64,000 nt of DNA from Cyathus striatus (Eukaryota > Basidiomycota > Agaricomycetes > Agaricales > Nidulariaceae), in contig JAOVFP010000014.1 of assembly GCA_025738555.1 (NCBI GenBank), positions 3,410,001-3,474,000 on the forward strand. The letters run 5' to 3'. A program made the position numbers and the translations under genes. Below are positions 34,580 to 45,219 of the stretch, one piece after another. The stretch's first letter is position 1. Every line of letters starts with the position of its first letter. The notes under the pieces were generated by a model, which was not told the origin of the DNA, did no database searches, and was given only the letters and a program-made list of their open reading frames with translations.

Positions 34580-35220
34580 GGGGGTATAAAAGGAAAGACT
34601 GTTAAGTTTGGATCTAAAAGTTTAGCACATGAAAATTTGCCTCAAGATAAAGCATCTGCTACTCTGTTTTCAATACCCAGGATATGGAGAACACAGTATT
34701 GATAATCTTCTTGAATAGCATTATTGATAGTTATCTTCAATAATGAATTCAACTGTTTAGATGGCACACAAAGGGAATTGAAGAGGGCTACTGTATTCTT
34801 ATTGTCTGAGAAGATGATAATGGTTCATGTTGTTGGGACCTGTTGTCAAAGAAGGAATAGCACACAAACAACAGCTAAAACTTCAAAAGGGTAAATATTG
34901 GAAGCAATGAGAGCTGATGGAAATTCATAGTGGTATCCAAGATGAAGATGTTCATCCCATACACCAATTCCTTTGAGGCAGGCATCAACAAAGATTGATA
35001 CATCTACTGATCCAGGAGACCACATGATATCTTCAAGGTTCAATAGTTCTCATTCAATATTGAGGTGATCCAGTAGCCATACAAGATCAGACTGAACCTT
35101 GTTATTGAGGTAAATTCAAGAGTTTGGATCATCAATACCACCCATTTTGTGATATACAGCACTAAGGCAGGGATGAAGCATTGAGTAAACATTAAGTGCC
35201 CAATTGATCCACCTTGCAAG
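34580..35220 (-). pseudogene. RNase H domain and upstream connection of the YR retrotransposon
   Basis: Reads HLARWINWALNVYSMLHPCL and SAVYHKMGGIDDPNS, then the RNase H motifs: VDVSIFVDACLKGIGVW (first Asp), YPFEVLAVVCV (Glu), IIIFSDNKNTVALFNSL (second Asp) and GIENRVADALS (third Asp). All four acidic positions remain. The frame is broken only by TGA codons, for example after PNS, after LNIE and after ADALS, where the family normally has Arg. It would have removed the RNA strand during reverse transcription. Confidence 0.7.
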
Positions 35221-36695
35221 ATGTTGATATTCTTGGAGAGAATGTTTAATAAACATGATGAGATGAACCACTTAATATGAGTTTGAAAGCTGGAGAAAAT
35301 CATCCAAGTTCTACTTCTTGATCACATTATTCATAAATGAATGCTTCTTCAGCCCCAGTTTATGAAGGATGTTCATGAGATGCATCCCAGTGCTAGGTAG
35401 CCTTTGTGCCATTTTGCATCTGGCCAAAAGCCAACATGATGACCTTCACAAACTGAATAGGCAAACTCTTGGTTTGGATGTCCTAAGAGATAACATTCAA
35501 ATAAATCAAGATTTATAGGTGTAATAATTTTAAGATAACTATATCTTTTCATAACAAAATGAATGACTGGGTTATGAGAGAAATTTCTAGGAGGCCATGA
35601 AAATGGCTGAGCTTTGTAAGTATAAGATAGAACTGGAGCTAATGAAAAAGAAGAAGAAATTTTTTGAAGGTGTCTAAGATATAATGGTTGAATACCAAAG
35701 ACCAACAATTCAATATTTGTGATACTTCACTTTGGCTGCTCTCCTGATCTGCATGATGACATTCCATGTCCTGGCCAATTGCACTGGAAACACTTGTGGA
35801 TATATCAACATCTCTCTCCTCTGTATTAGCATCCAACAGATGAATTGTACTTCTGACAGACTTCCCATGATTTCTCTTGACCTGAGAATGCCTTCAAAAC
35901 TGGTTGCATCTTGTGTTGCATGACATTGTAGTGTTTCCCATCTGGTAGGAAATAGAATAATTCAAGGTCTTTGAAAGTTCCAAAGTTGCAGAGTCAGTAG
36001 TCACTTTGAGAGACTGTAGATCTGACTCTCTTGTTAAAGGCAATGACATGGTGCTCTCCTGTAATGCTAGAGAAGAGTCAGTTAATATAGGTGTTGAATA
36101 TGGTGATTCAGCACATCATTATGTAATTATACAGATTTAGTATATTTTATCTTTTCATTCTATTTTTACTCTTTACTCCACAAATGATGTCATTAATGAC
36201 ATCATTTGATCTTTAACACTTGATGTTCTATTCTTAGCTATGATTCTGGTAGTTAAGACTAAAGTCTGATGTTTGCTTCCTTTCAGTTGCTCACTTCAGA
36301 CTTTAGGTATAGTCACTTTGTTGTATTCTTCTATTATAATAAAGTTGCTCACATTAGACTTTAGTCTACTTCTCTGAGTGCTCCTGTAAGCCTGCTAGAA
36401 CTTGCCACTGCAACTTGTCTCATTTAACAATAGGCCCCATAGTCATCAAGTTCTTCCCATCAATGGGGGAAGACCTCTGACATAGCCCTGACAGTGTATT
36501 GCCAAGCATTATACCATTGTCCTTCTGTGGAAATGTCTGGGATGTCAGCCATCCCACTAGATAAGGTTGGTTCAAGATCCCTGATACATCTTGGGGTGTT
36601 AATAGCTGCTCATACAACTCCAAGATTGACTGCTTTCCTTTGACAATATTGTTCCATTCTGACTTGGTGAAGTTTGGAACTGAGGTGTCTTCCAT

Positions 36696-37009
36696 AGGCC
36701 ATTGTTGAACTGATCTGAAGTTATTTGAGAATTTTTTGATGTTCTCTCATTTTAAGAATGTCAGGATCGAATCTCACTTCCTTTTTCTTTCATTGACTGA
36801 ACCAAGACATATTGTCAAGGAAAATCCATTGCTTTTTGTTTGACTCTCAACTGTGTTTGTCTTGAGTGCTGGGCTGTAAGATCTCATCTCCCTCAGTGGA
36901 CACTGAGTAGCTGTAATGGAGACCAGGTCAAAGTGAGGTTTAGGACAATGTTTATCAAATGATGAGTGTGATACTGCATGCTAAGTGTCTAAGCTGTACC
37001 TAGACTCTA
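36696..37009. other. no gene
   Basis: Sequence beyond the last recognisable part of the YR retrotransposon; it may still belong to it. No domain. Confidence 0.3.
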
Positions 37010-37325
37010 TTGTCACAGTTGTAACATGTTTCCTACAGTCATCAAACTTGTTACACATGTGTGAAAGTATGACATTGGAAAATGTTGGAAAAGCGTGACA
37101 TGTCTGACATGTGTGGGAAAAATTGCGACATGTTGGAAAAGTGTCACATATCATAGTCATCACATTTGCCACACTTTTTCCAACATGTCACAATTTTTCC
37201 CCAACATTTTCAACATGTCACAAAATTCCCACGCATGTCACGCATGTCACGCTTTTTCCAACATTTTCACACATGTGTGTATTAAGTGTGACACTGTGTG
37301 TTAAGTGTGACACATCACACTCAAC
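37010..37325. repeat. TGTCACGCTTTTTCCAACA word cluster
   Basis: Copies of GTCACGCTTTTTCCAACATT and reverse complements (AATGTTGGAAAAGCGTGACA) over about 260 bp. CpG is retained within GTCACGC. Ends in AGTGTGACAC words like those at 33.7-34.2 kb. Confidence 0.6.
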
Positions 37326-37489
37326 ACATAGTGCCATACTTGTAGAGTACAGGTAGAGTCCAGATCTGTGGGAAAACTATTAGTCATCACTCTGCAGCTG
37401 TTGGTTCAATTATGACTGGAGTCGTTGTGAATTATGTACATTTATTTGTATTACTAGTAAGCAACACTATGAAATACAACTGAAGCTCA

Positions 37490-37734
37490 CTACTCTTGTA
37501 TAAGCTTCACATGAACTTCACTAAGTGACATGAATATCAGGTGAAAAATTCATGTGAATTTTCACATCATCTTCACATGAAGTTTATGTCACTTAGTGAA
37601 GTTCCTGTGAAATTCATGCAAAATTCACATGAAATTATTAGCAGTGTTCTCACTGAAATTCAGCAAAAATAATGCAAAAAGTTCATCTGAAATTCACCCA
37701 TTCACGTGAAAGGGGGGGGGAGCATAAAGAGCTC
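37490..37734. repeat. TTCACATGAA word array with shared right terminus
   Basis: Repeats of CTTCACATGAACTTCACT and ATTCATGTGAATTTTCAC end in GGGGGGGGAGCATAAAGAGCTC at 37713-37734. On the other strand this is GAGCTCTTTATGCTCCCCC, like the right end of 33279-34473 and the start of the 17679 array. The left end is not identified. Confidence 0.55.
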
Positions 37735-38361
37735 GAAAAAATGGCCTGAGTATCTAAGTTTGAGCTTGATTCCCTGAGTCTGAGCTTATTCTCAAGTGTT
37801 ATGTACAGTCAATCATAAAGGCTGGGGTTGATCTGAACTTCCTGTATATTGCTGTGTTGGTGGTGAATGTTGTCAGACATCATCAGTATGTTGTCCAATC
37901 TCTGATTCTCCAAGCAGTGAAGAAACAAGGGGGACCTCATTGGTTTTGAACATCTGTCCCTCCTAAGTGATGAGGCACAGTCCCAATTGGTCCTCTGTGC
38001 TCATCTCCTAAAACAGTTGGGTCTTGTCTGGTGTGATGAGATCCCCCAACTTCAACTCAAGAAGGTTTGGATCCTTGGTGACCCTCTCATCCATTTCCTT
38101 TGTCCAAGGGTCTAGAAGAGATTTCAGTAACAGTCAGATATAAGAAAAAATGAGGATGCAAGAAAGATTGAGCAGACAATGGAAGAATAATATAAATGAG
38201 AAAAAGAACTAAGCATCATCAAGTACCTGTCTGATACAGAAGGACAAGAGAGTCAGTATAGATTAGAAACATACAGGGAAATAAAAACTCAAACCTGGTG
38301 CAGGAGGACAAGAGATATGTAGAGTCAAATATCTGCAGTCCACCTTGAACCCATATGGTGA
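37735..38361. other. no supported gene
   Basis: A plus-strand stretch near 37820-37950 reads coding-like (LNFLYIAVLVVNVVRHHQYV) but soon hits stops. No family is recognised. Confidence 0.3.
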
Positions 38362-38366
38362 AGTCA

Positions 38367-38753
38367 TGTTAGCAACAGACAAGCAAAATGCTCAAAGTTG
38401 AACTCAAACACTTGAAAAGAGAAAAGAAGAATGAATCTTATTGCAAGTCTGGAATAAACTAGCACAAGAATAGAGAACTATCTAATTAAAATGACCATAT
38501 TTATAGTAAAAGTCCATGAGGGAATCACATGTAATCTAATCTACACTACAATGCATGTTACTGTGCTTCTACATTACAAACTCATGTACTATGTATGTTA
38601 AAAGCATGGCCGAACTGTGAACTGTGCCCATAGTCTTAATGAATAATGCATGTTGATACACAAGGTGTCCACATTGTGTGTCAGATGACTAGTCATGTGA
38701 CAAGATAAGATAAGATATACAGATTAGATAAGATGAAATGTGAAATCCTAACA
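38367..38753. mobile_element. solo LTR 1 (387 bp)
   Basis: Ends TGTTAGCAACAG and ATCCTAACA (TGTTAG/CTAACA inverted tips), with a perfect 5-bp duplication AGTCA at 38362-38366 and 38754-38758. It is a full-length relative of the LTR at 39286-40442 and gives its empty-site sequence. No internal domain is adjacent. Confidence 0.9.
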
Positions 38754-39285
38754 AGTCAGCTACTGAAAAGGAAGCATGATCCACACCAAACTGAATAGTA
38801 TGATGTTGAGGGTAAGTCAATTCTGCCTCACGAAATCAAGGCAGAGTGATATTGGCTTACCCAATCATGACACAGGTATGATGCCCATCCATAAAGTCAT
38901 TCAGACTTCATGGATCACTGTAAAGCTGCTCCTTGATGATTGGCCCAGTGCAAGTCTATAACTTGAACTGCAATAACTTTGCCATAGACAGCAATTCTCT
39001 TTTAAATAATAGGTATTATGCATAATAACACAGTAGAATTAATGAATTGTAACCAGGTCATTTGTAATATGTATAGATATTTAGTATATTATGGTATAAT
39101 GCAATGATTCTGTATAAAGAGGCATAAAATCAGTATTCCTGCATCTAGTAATCAGCATCTTACTTGTTTGACCAGGTCCCATAACAAAAAATACACAAGT
39201 AAATACAGAGAACAAAACTATTAACATATATTCTCCAGAAAACTTTCTTTACATTTAAATCATGCATGCTAGATGACATTATATT
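38754..39285. other. no gene
   Basis: Spacer between the two solo LTRs. Frame 38776-38961 is unrecognised. The LTRs have different target duplications, so this is not the interior of one element. Confidence 0.4.
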
Positions 39286-40442
39286 TGTTAGTGACAGATG
39301 AGCAAAATACTTGAAGTTGAACTCAAACACTTGAATGAAGGAAAGAAGAATGAATCTTATTGCTTGTCTGGAATAAACTAGCACAAGAATAGAGAATATC
39401 TAATTAAAATGACCATATGGGGGTGTGATGGCTCAGTGGTCTCCATCATGCATGCCTGCCATTGCACTCCCAGCAGGCAGGGAACTGGAATTCCCTGCTC
39501 AAGCATGAACCCCTTGATACAATAAATGCCCTAGCAATATATTTTCACTCCCTACAATTTCACCTTCTGACTATACTTATTACATCATCTGACATGTCAT
39601 GTGTTACTCAGAACTTTCAATCACAGCATCCAACTACCTATCAAACAACCAACAACAGCATCTGGAATACCAAGAGTCCAGGCAAAATCAAAAATTCTTG
39701 TAGCTCCATTCTGGAGCCAGGCTTGTGGCCAGATTGGGTACCCAGTGACATGCCACCTAGAGTTGTGACCCAAACAAATGGCTGAGGGTGTGAGCAAGGG
39801 AAAAATTGGCCTCTGCTGAAGATTAGCCACTGCAGCTTGGGAATAGTGCCAGAGTGAGCCTGAGTAGGATGTGGTGGGCAGATGGGAAAGTGATTTGATT
39901 GGGGCAGGGATTCAGAATGTGAATGTGGCCAGGCATGGTGTAGGATTGAAACATTCAGCCACCTCCCTGGTTTATTCAGGTAGGAATGAGCTTGGTTACA
40001 CACACTCCTGGCCCTCTTATGAGGTGCACTGAGTTACTATATAATTGATGCCTTACTTACAAGACAATTAGGCCTTACAATTAAACACCACAGTATTACA
40101 TTACATATGTAGATGTTACTGTATTGTGACATACCTTACCAGGTGACCAATATAAAATGAAAGGATTTCAAAAAAAAAAAAGACCATATTTATAGTAAAG
40201 TCCATGAGGGAATTGCATGTAACTATGCCTACACTACAAAGCATGTTTACAGTGCTTCTACATTACAAACTCATGTACTATGTATGTAAAGGGCATGGTT
40301 GAACTGTGCACTGTGCCCATAGTCTTGATGAATTACACATGTTGATATACATGGTGTATGCATTGTGTGTCAGGTGATTAGTTTCATGACAAAATAAGAT
40401 AAAATGAAACAATTAAATAAGATAAGGGACAAGATCCTAACA
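39286..40442. mobile_element. solo LTR 2, interrupted by a SINE-like insert
   Basis: Ends TGTTAGTGACAG and ATCCTAACA with a perfect 5-bp duplication ATATT at 39281-39285 and 40443-40447. Apart from the insert at 39419-40181 it is collinear with LTR 1 (38367-38753). Confidence 0.9.
39419..40181 (+). mobile_element. SINE-like retroposon with poly(A) tail
   Basis: Flanked by GACCATAT (39411-39418 and 40182-40189), which occurs once in LTR 1. It starts GGGGGTGTGATGGCTCAGTG, containing a perfect pol III A-box (TGGCTCAGTGG). A weaker B-box-like GGAACTGGAATTCC follows about 50 bp on. It ends in an A-run at 40169-40181. These are marks of a tRNA-derived retroposon copied by a LINE. At 763 bp it is long for a SINE and the body is unrecognised. 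Confidence 0.75.
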
Positions 40443-40447
40443 ATATT

Positions 40448-41336
40448 ATGGTATAAGTCACAAAATAAATATTTGGTCTCAACAGTTTCATTCTTGTGTT
40501 TTTACTGAATTTTTTTGTCACTGACAACAGCTGTAAAATTGGGATTCTGTGAAGCTACTGAGGATACAATGCCACTCTGCAAAGAGCGTGGGAAAATATT
40601 GTGGAATGGTGCAAGGTGGCGCACATAAGATCAATAAGTGTCTGCTTAATGCACTTTCATTGACTATACATTCTTAAATCTTATATATACCATTCAGTAA
40701 GGTTTATATGAGAGAAACATGATAATAAAACAGCCTATTCTCATTATTTTTGTCAACAAGCCATTATTTCAGCAAACTTCTTGTACATCACTGAGTTTAT
40801 GGCATATTCCATACTGTTTATAATAACTACCTATAAGTCATATATTTATATAAGGATAAATGTGTTAAATAAGATATATGGAAGGGTTTACAGGCTTTGA
40901 AACAGAGGTGTGATGTATATATGAGCTTTGGCTATAATGTGACTCAATAAGGTGTGAAAGAATATACATATATATACCTTAATTAACCTTTTATTTCCAA
41001 CATAAATACTTAAACATAAATGGGACATGTATAATAGTATTACAGAACAAAAATAATGAAGAAAAATACCCAAGATTCTACATTACTGTACAAGTTTTAT
41101 CTTGGGCCAAGGATTGGGCATGTGATGTCATGCTCAACGCCATATAGGGATTGGTGATTCCCAGCTTCTGGGGGCACGTGGCATCAGCACACTTAGAAAC
41201 AAACTTTCATTATGCTGAATAATAACAGGCTGCCACTGTAACTACCATGATCTATACATAACCATTCCACTGTAATTACAGTGGAATTATGTATAAAAAT
41301 CACTGTATGGCCTGAAGATACATGAAATATTGCCCT
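40448..41336. other. AT-rich, no gene
   Basis: No domain or element ends. A minus frame at 41073-40888 is unrecognised. CpG is still rare. Confidence 0.4.
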
Positions 41337-41593
41337 ATAGAGCACTTTTTGTATGGTTAGCTTTACTGTAATGCTTCAAAAATATAATATGTAGGAATAG
41401 AATGCTATGTCTTACATTGCTTTCCAGATTTATATATATCAAGAATGTATCAATGTGCTTATAAATGCTCTGTATCTGTGGTTGATCTCATGTCCAATTA
41501 ATCATGTCTTTGTCTATGTATTGTCAAAATATCGAGTGTTAGAGATATACAGAGATGTAGACAGAAATTGAGAGCGTTGAGAGGCGTTTGATA
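41337..41593. repeat. outer part of foldback family
   Basis: 41337-41425 is an inverted match to 24640-24725. 41560-41593 (GAGAGCGTTGAGAGGCGTTTGA) matches 48910-48935 upstream of the third copy. CpG starts to recover here. Confidence 0.5.
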
Positions 41594-42103
41594 CTTTGAG
41601 AAGATGATAACTAATGACCGTGGGAAATATTGAAATGAACTACAAGCAAGCAGATCATACATGAATAGTGCAATAGTAAGTGTTTTTTATATGATTAAAT
41701 TCGGTATAATAGGTAAATAAAATACATTCAACAATATGAATAACATAAGACTACAAAACTATCCAAAAAAAAGCAGTATTGGAAATTTCGCCTGATGGGA
41801 GTTACGGTGGGAAGTGAATTTCACTTCGCCAGGTTTTTCCCCTATCAGAACTTCATACGTAACTCCCAGTGGGCAAAATTCCCAATACTACTGTTTTTTT
41901 TGGATAGTTCTGTAATCTTATGTTATTTATATTGTTGAATGCATTTACTGATCTATTATACTGAAATTAGTCATACAAAAAACAGTTATTATTGCACTAT
42001 TCATATACCATCTGTTCGCTTGTAGATCCGCTTGTAGATCATTACAATATTTCCCATGATCATTAAAGGAAACAAAGTGTCTAAGTGATGTGATCATCTT
42101 CTC
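41594..42103. mobile_element. foldback element, arms about 250 bp
   Basis: Left arm 41594-41806 and right arm 41850-42103 are reverse complements (TTGAGAAGATGAT outward, GGGAGTTACG inward) with a short centre. Shared blocks include GAATAGTGCAATA, TTCAACAATATRAATAACAT and ACTATCCAAAAAAAA. Relatives lie at 24541-24735 (CpG-poor) and 48900-49215. No protein is encoded. Confidence 0.8.
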
Positions 42104-42205
42104 AATGGGCCGTCAACTTTTCGAGTTACCAGTAACTCAACTGGAACTCGACCGGAACTCGACTGGAACTTAACTTAGGAACTTACCTGTAACTCGAAAA
42201 ATGTA
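42104..42205. repeat. GGAACTCGACT word array 1
   Basis: Copies of GGAACTCGACTGGAACTTAAC-type words directly beside the foldback right end. Same word family as arrays at 42935, 44373 and 46930. Confidence 0.7.
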
Positions 42206-42239
42206 AATTGTATGGTATATCACAGACATTCCAACACTA

Positions 42240-42890
42240 CTATGGATTGCTAGATTAATGATCACTCACTATTGCGCTTCCGCGCTCATTATTTCCCACG
42301 CCCCTGAATGTCGATCATTAATTTGATCTGATGCCTCTACCTCTATCAAATTAATCAATGAGTGCCACGCGTTGTTTTGCACGGCGCGTTTGATCGCATT
42401 CATGTGCCTCGTCATCGTCATAAACAGTGAGCACTCATTAATTTCATTTCTGGTTGAGTTCTTGGGCAATTCCTCTCAATTTTTTTTGTGAATATGAATG
42501 TATATTAAATGCTTTAACAGTACAGCTAAATTACTTATGAAATAGTATGAAAAGCTCATATTATTATTATTCATATAATATTTTCTATAAGCACAGTACA
42601 TGATGTTTATACAACTAAGATGTTCTATTACATACAAAATAACTAACTTCACATTGTAAAAAAAAATCACAGCAAGAATCCAAAAACTGAGAGAAGAATG
42701 CACAAAATATGTGCTCACTGTTGAGCATGATGATGGAAGAAGTGTGACACGATCACCATCAATGCATCAGAAGCGAGTGGAATGATTGGGGATTTGATGG
42801 ATGATGTGATGGTGCTATTTTTACACATTCGCAGTAGCAGGGGTGGGCGTGGGAAACAACGAGCTAAGGGATCGTGACAACAACGAGTAC
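42240..42890. repeat. repeat unit with TTTCCCACGC left part and GTTGAGCATGATGA right part
   Basis: The left part has GCTCATTATTTCCCACGCCC. The right part (42716-42880, GCTCACTGTTGAGCATGATG ... GGGCGTGGGAAACAACG) is related to 44100-44290. The middle is AT-rich. It may be a non-autonomous element; its ends are not proven. The minus frame 42469-42269 is unrecognised. Confidence 0.4.
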
Positions 42891-42934
42891 AATCATAAAG
42901 TATGGGTTTTTTGTTATGGAACTTGAGGAACTTA

Positions 42935-43212
42935 AGTTAGACACTCGACTGGAACTTGAATGGAACTTGACTCAAATTCAAGTGGAGTCGAGTGGCATTT
43001 ATCACTCGAAGGTAACTCGATGGTAACTTACCTTCCACTCAAATTTAGCATAAGTGAGGAACTTAACTCTACTCAACTGACACTTGAAAAAATTATAAGC
43101 GAGAAACTCAACTCCACTTGATGGAACTTAACTTTCACTCAAAAAAATAAGCGAGGAACTCGACTCCACTCGATGGAACTTAACTTTCACTCAAATAAAA
43201 TAAGCAAGTTCT
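42935..43212. repeat. GGAACTCGACT word array 2
   Basis: Degenerate words GGAACTTGACT, GAGGAACTCGACTCCACTCG and ACTTAACTTTCACTC in tandem, in a mixture of variants. Confidence 0.75.
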
Positions 43213-43259
43213 AAAATTGTATTGTATGGAGTACCTTACAATAATACATACAGTAGTTT

Positions 43260-43905
43260 GTGTTGTTTCCTGCCCCCCGCTCACTGTTTCCCACGCATAT
43301 AATTCAATGTTTACTCATTTCCCATTAATTGCACATCCTCATTGTTGCCCGCACCTCCGCTCATAATTTCCCACACTTCCGCTTACCATATCGTGCCTAC
43401 ATACTTTCACGCTCAATGTTTCCCACGCTCTGCTGCTATCATTCTGACCTCTACTCATTATTTCCCGCCCTCCCGCCCATAATTTCCCACGCATCCGCTT
43501 ATAATTTCTGCTGTCCACTGCTGTCCGCTTCCCACTCAGCATTTCCCACGCTTTCGCTTCTCCTTTAATTATTATTTCCTGCCCTCCCCCCTGCCCGCAA
43601 TTTCCCATGCATTTCATCATTTCCCGCCCTCCCGCTCATAGTTTCCCACGCTTCCGCTTTCACTTCTGATGCTCACTGGGTGTTCGCATTTATTTCCCAC
43701 ACCTCCGCTTCTGCTGTTCACTGCTGTCTGCATCCCCGCTCAACATTTTCCCACGCTATCGCTTATTATTCCGACCTCTGTTCATTATTTCCCTCCCTCC
43801 CATTCGCAATTTCCCACTCATTTCATCATTTCCTGCCCCCCTGCTCATATTTTCCCACGCCTCCGCTCTTATTTTCCCTCACAACTCATACACTTTTCTA
43901 CACAA
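43260..43905. repeat. TTTCCCACGCNTCCGCTCA word array
   Basis: About 25 degenerate copies of ATTTCCCACGCTTCCGCTC and ATTTCCCGCCCTCCCGCTC. CpG-rich, in contrast to similar TTTTCCCACACC words near 18 kb. The open frames across it (43329-43568, 43669-43914) are by-products of the repeat. Confidence 0.85.
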
Positions 43906-44372
43906 ATCACATAATCTGTACAAAGCATAGAACATATTATAATAAAAGACTAAATACATATATAACTCGCATTTTTATAACTTTATTTACATTAGTACTT
44001 AGTATAATATGGCCTACTAAGTGTATAACAACTTATATTAAGTGATGCAAAAAGATTGAAATAAAACGAGCAAGAATTCAGCTTAAAATTCAGAAAAGAC
44101 TTGCTCACTGTTGAGCATGATGAGCATTGATGATAAGGGGGAGTGCACATTAAAAATCACGCGATGTGTTGACATTGCAGTGGTGAATATTTGTGTATGA
44201 TAGATGTGATGGTTCAACACTGCACGCAAACAGAAGTAAATAAAGGCGGGCAGAGTGCGTGGGAAATGTAGATGAAATCAGGCAGGGTGTGGGACAGAGC
44301 TATGGTAGCAATAGTAGTGATTAGCAAATAGTAGTACTAGTGATTAGTTTATAGTTATTGTATAATTGAAAT
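43906..44372. other. no gene; partner of 42716-42880
   Basis: 44100-44290 repeats GCTCACTGTTGAGCATGATG and ends in GCGTGGGAAATG, as in 42716-42880. Otherwise AT-rich. Confidence 0.35.
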
Positions 44373-44775
44373 TTTGAAACTTGAACTTGAAGGAACTCAA
44401 AAGGAACTCGAAAATTACTGAGGAACTTAACTCGAGAGAACTCAACTTTCAGAAAAAAATTCACAAAGAACTTAACTCAACTCGAAAAACTTAACTTGAG
44501 GGAACTCGACTTACACTCGCTAAAAATTAGTAAGGAACTTAACTTAACTCGAGAGAACTCGACTTTCAGAAAAAAAATTAGTGAGGAACTTAAGTCCACT
44601 CGAAAAACTTGACTTTCACTCAGATAGCAGTACTAGTAATTAGTTTATACTTATTTTACACTTGAAATTTTGAAACTTGAACTCGAGGGAACTTGACTTA
44701 CACTCACTGAAAAATTAGCGAGGAACTTAAGTACACTTGAAAAACTTAACTTCCACTCAATATGAATAAGTGAGC
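44373..44775. repeat. GGAACTCGACT word array 3
   Basis: Words such as GAGGAACTTAACTCGAGAGA and GAACTTGACTTACACTC, with two related AGTACTAGTRATTAGTTTAT inserts (44330, 44625). Confidence 0.75.
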
Positions 44776-45211
44776 TCAATTGCACTTATTTAAAAGTATT
44801 ACATTCTTTTCACAGTAGCTACGAAGCTACTTGTTTAATTTTAATTTTAATTATTCTATGATGAAGCCATTGTATCACTCATGTACACCATGAATAGCAT
44901 TCCCGCAATGAAGTCCAACACACTACATACCGACTTATGTAAACGCTCCCAGAAAAATCCTGAATCGGGTTGCCTGTGTTGGTAATCGCTCAGATATTTA
45001 ATCTTATTAAATGTATCTCATACCACCCATATGAGGATCCAAATGTTTGTACAAATGTCATATGCAAAACCTTGTGGAACCCCGCGCCTGAAACAGTCAA
45101 GGACTGTACAGACCTCTGCCATCACGCGCTATTGATGCGCGCATCAGAAAGAGCCGGTAACTCCGGATCTATTTATAACAAGCGCTTACTAAAGATAGCG
45201 CGTGTCCCACA
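44776..45211 (+). other. unrecognised open frame
   Basis: Frame 44970-45215 (81 codons) with several Cys and no recognised domain. The TIR element at 45220 is inserted just beyond it, and the frame's stop lies inside the duplicated target. It may be part of a disrupted gene. Confidence 0.25.
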
Positions 45212-45219
45212 ATAGTACC

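Larger units (their letters stand above)
32366..36695 (-). mobile_element. decayed tyrosine-recombinase (DIRS/Ngaro-like) retrotransposon
   Basis: On the minus strand, in order: a possible gag part (36695-36420, FTKSEWNNIVKGKQSILELY); a region with LGHPNQEFAYSVCEGHHVGF (about 35520-35400) typical of the stretch before the reverse transcriptase; reverse-transcriptase/RNase H connection and RNase H (35220-34580); and tyrosine recombinase (33270-32366). The order RT-RNase H-YR is that of DIRS-type elements in mushrooms. The reverse-transcriptase core appears deleted. Several TGA stops interrupt it, and an array element (33279-34473) is inserted between RNase H and recombinase. Element ends are not identified. 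Confidence 0.7.

Noticed and set aside
38367..40442. The two 38-40 kb LTRs as ends of one full-length retrotransposon
   Set aside because: Each has its own different 5-bp target duplication (AGTCA and ATATT) and the DNA between them has no retroviral-type coding sequence, so they are separate solo LTRs.
43329..44045. Plus-strand frames rich in Pro/Ser/Phe
   Set aside because: By-product of the TTTCCCACGC word array; composition follows the word, not a protein family.
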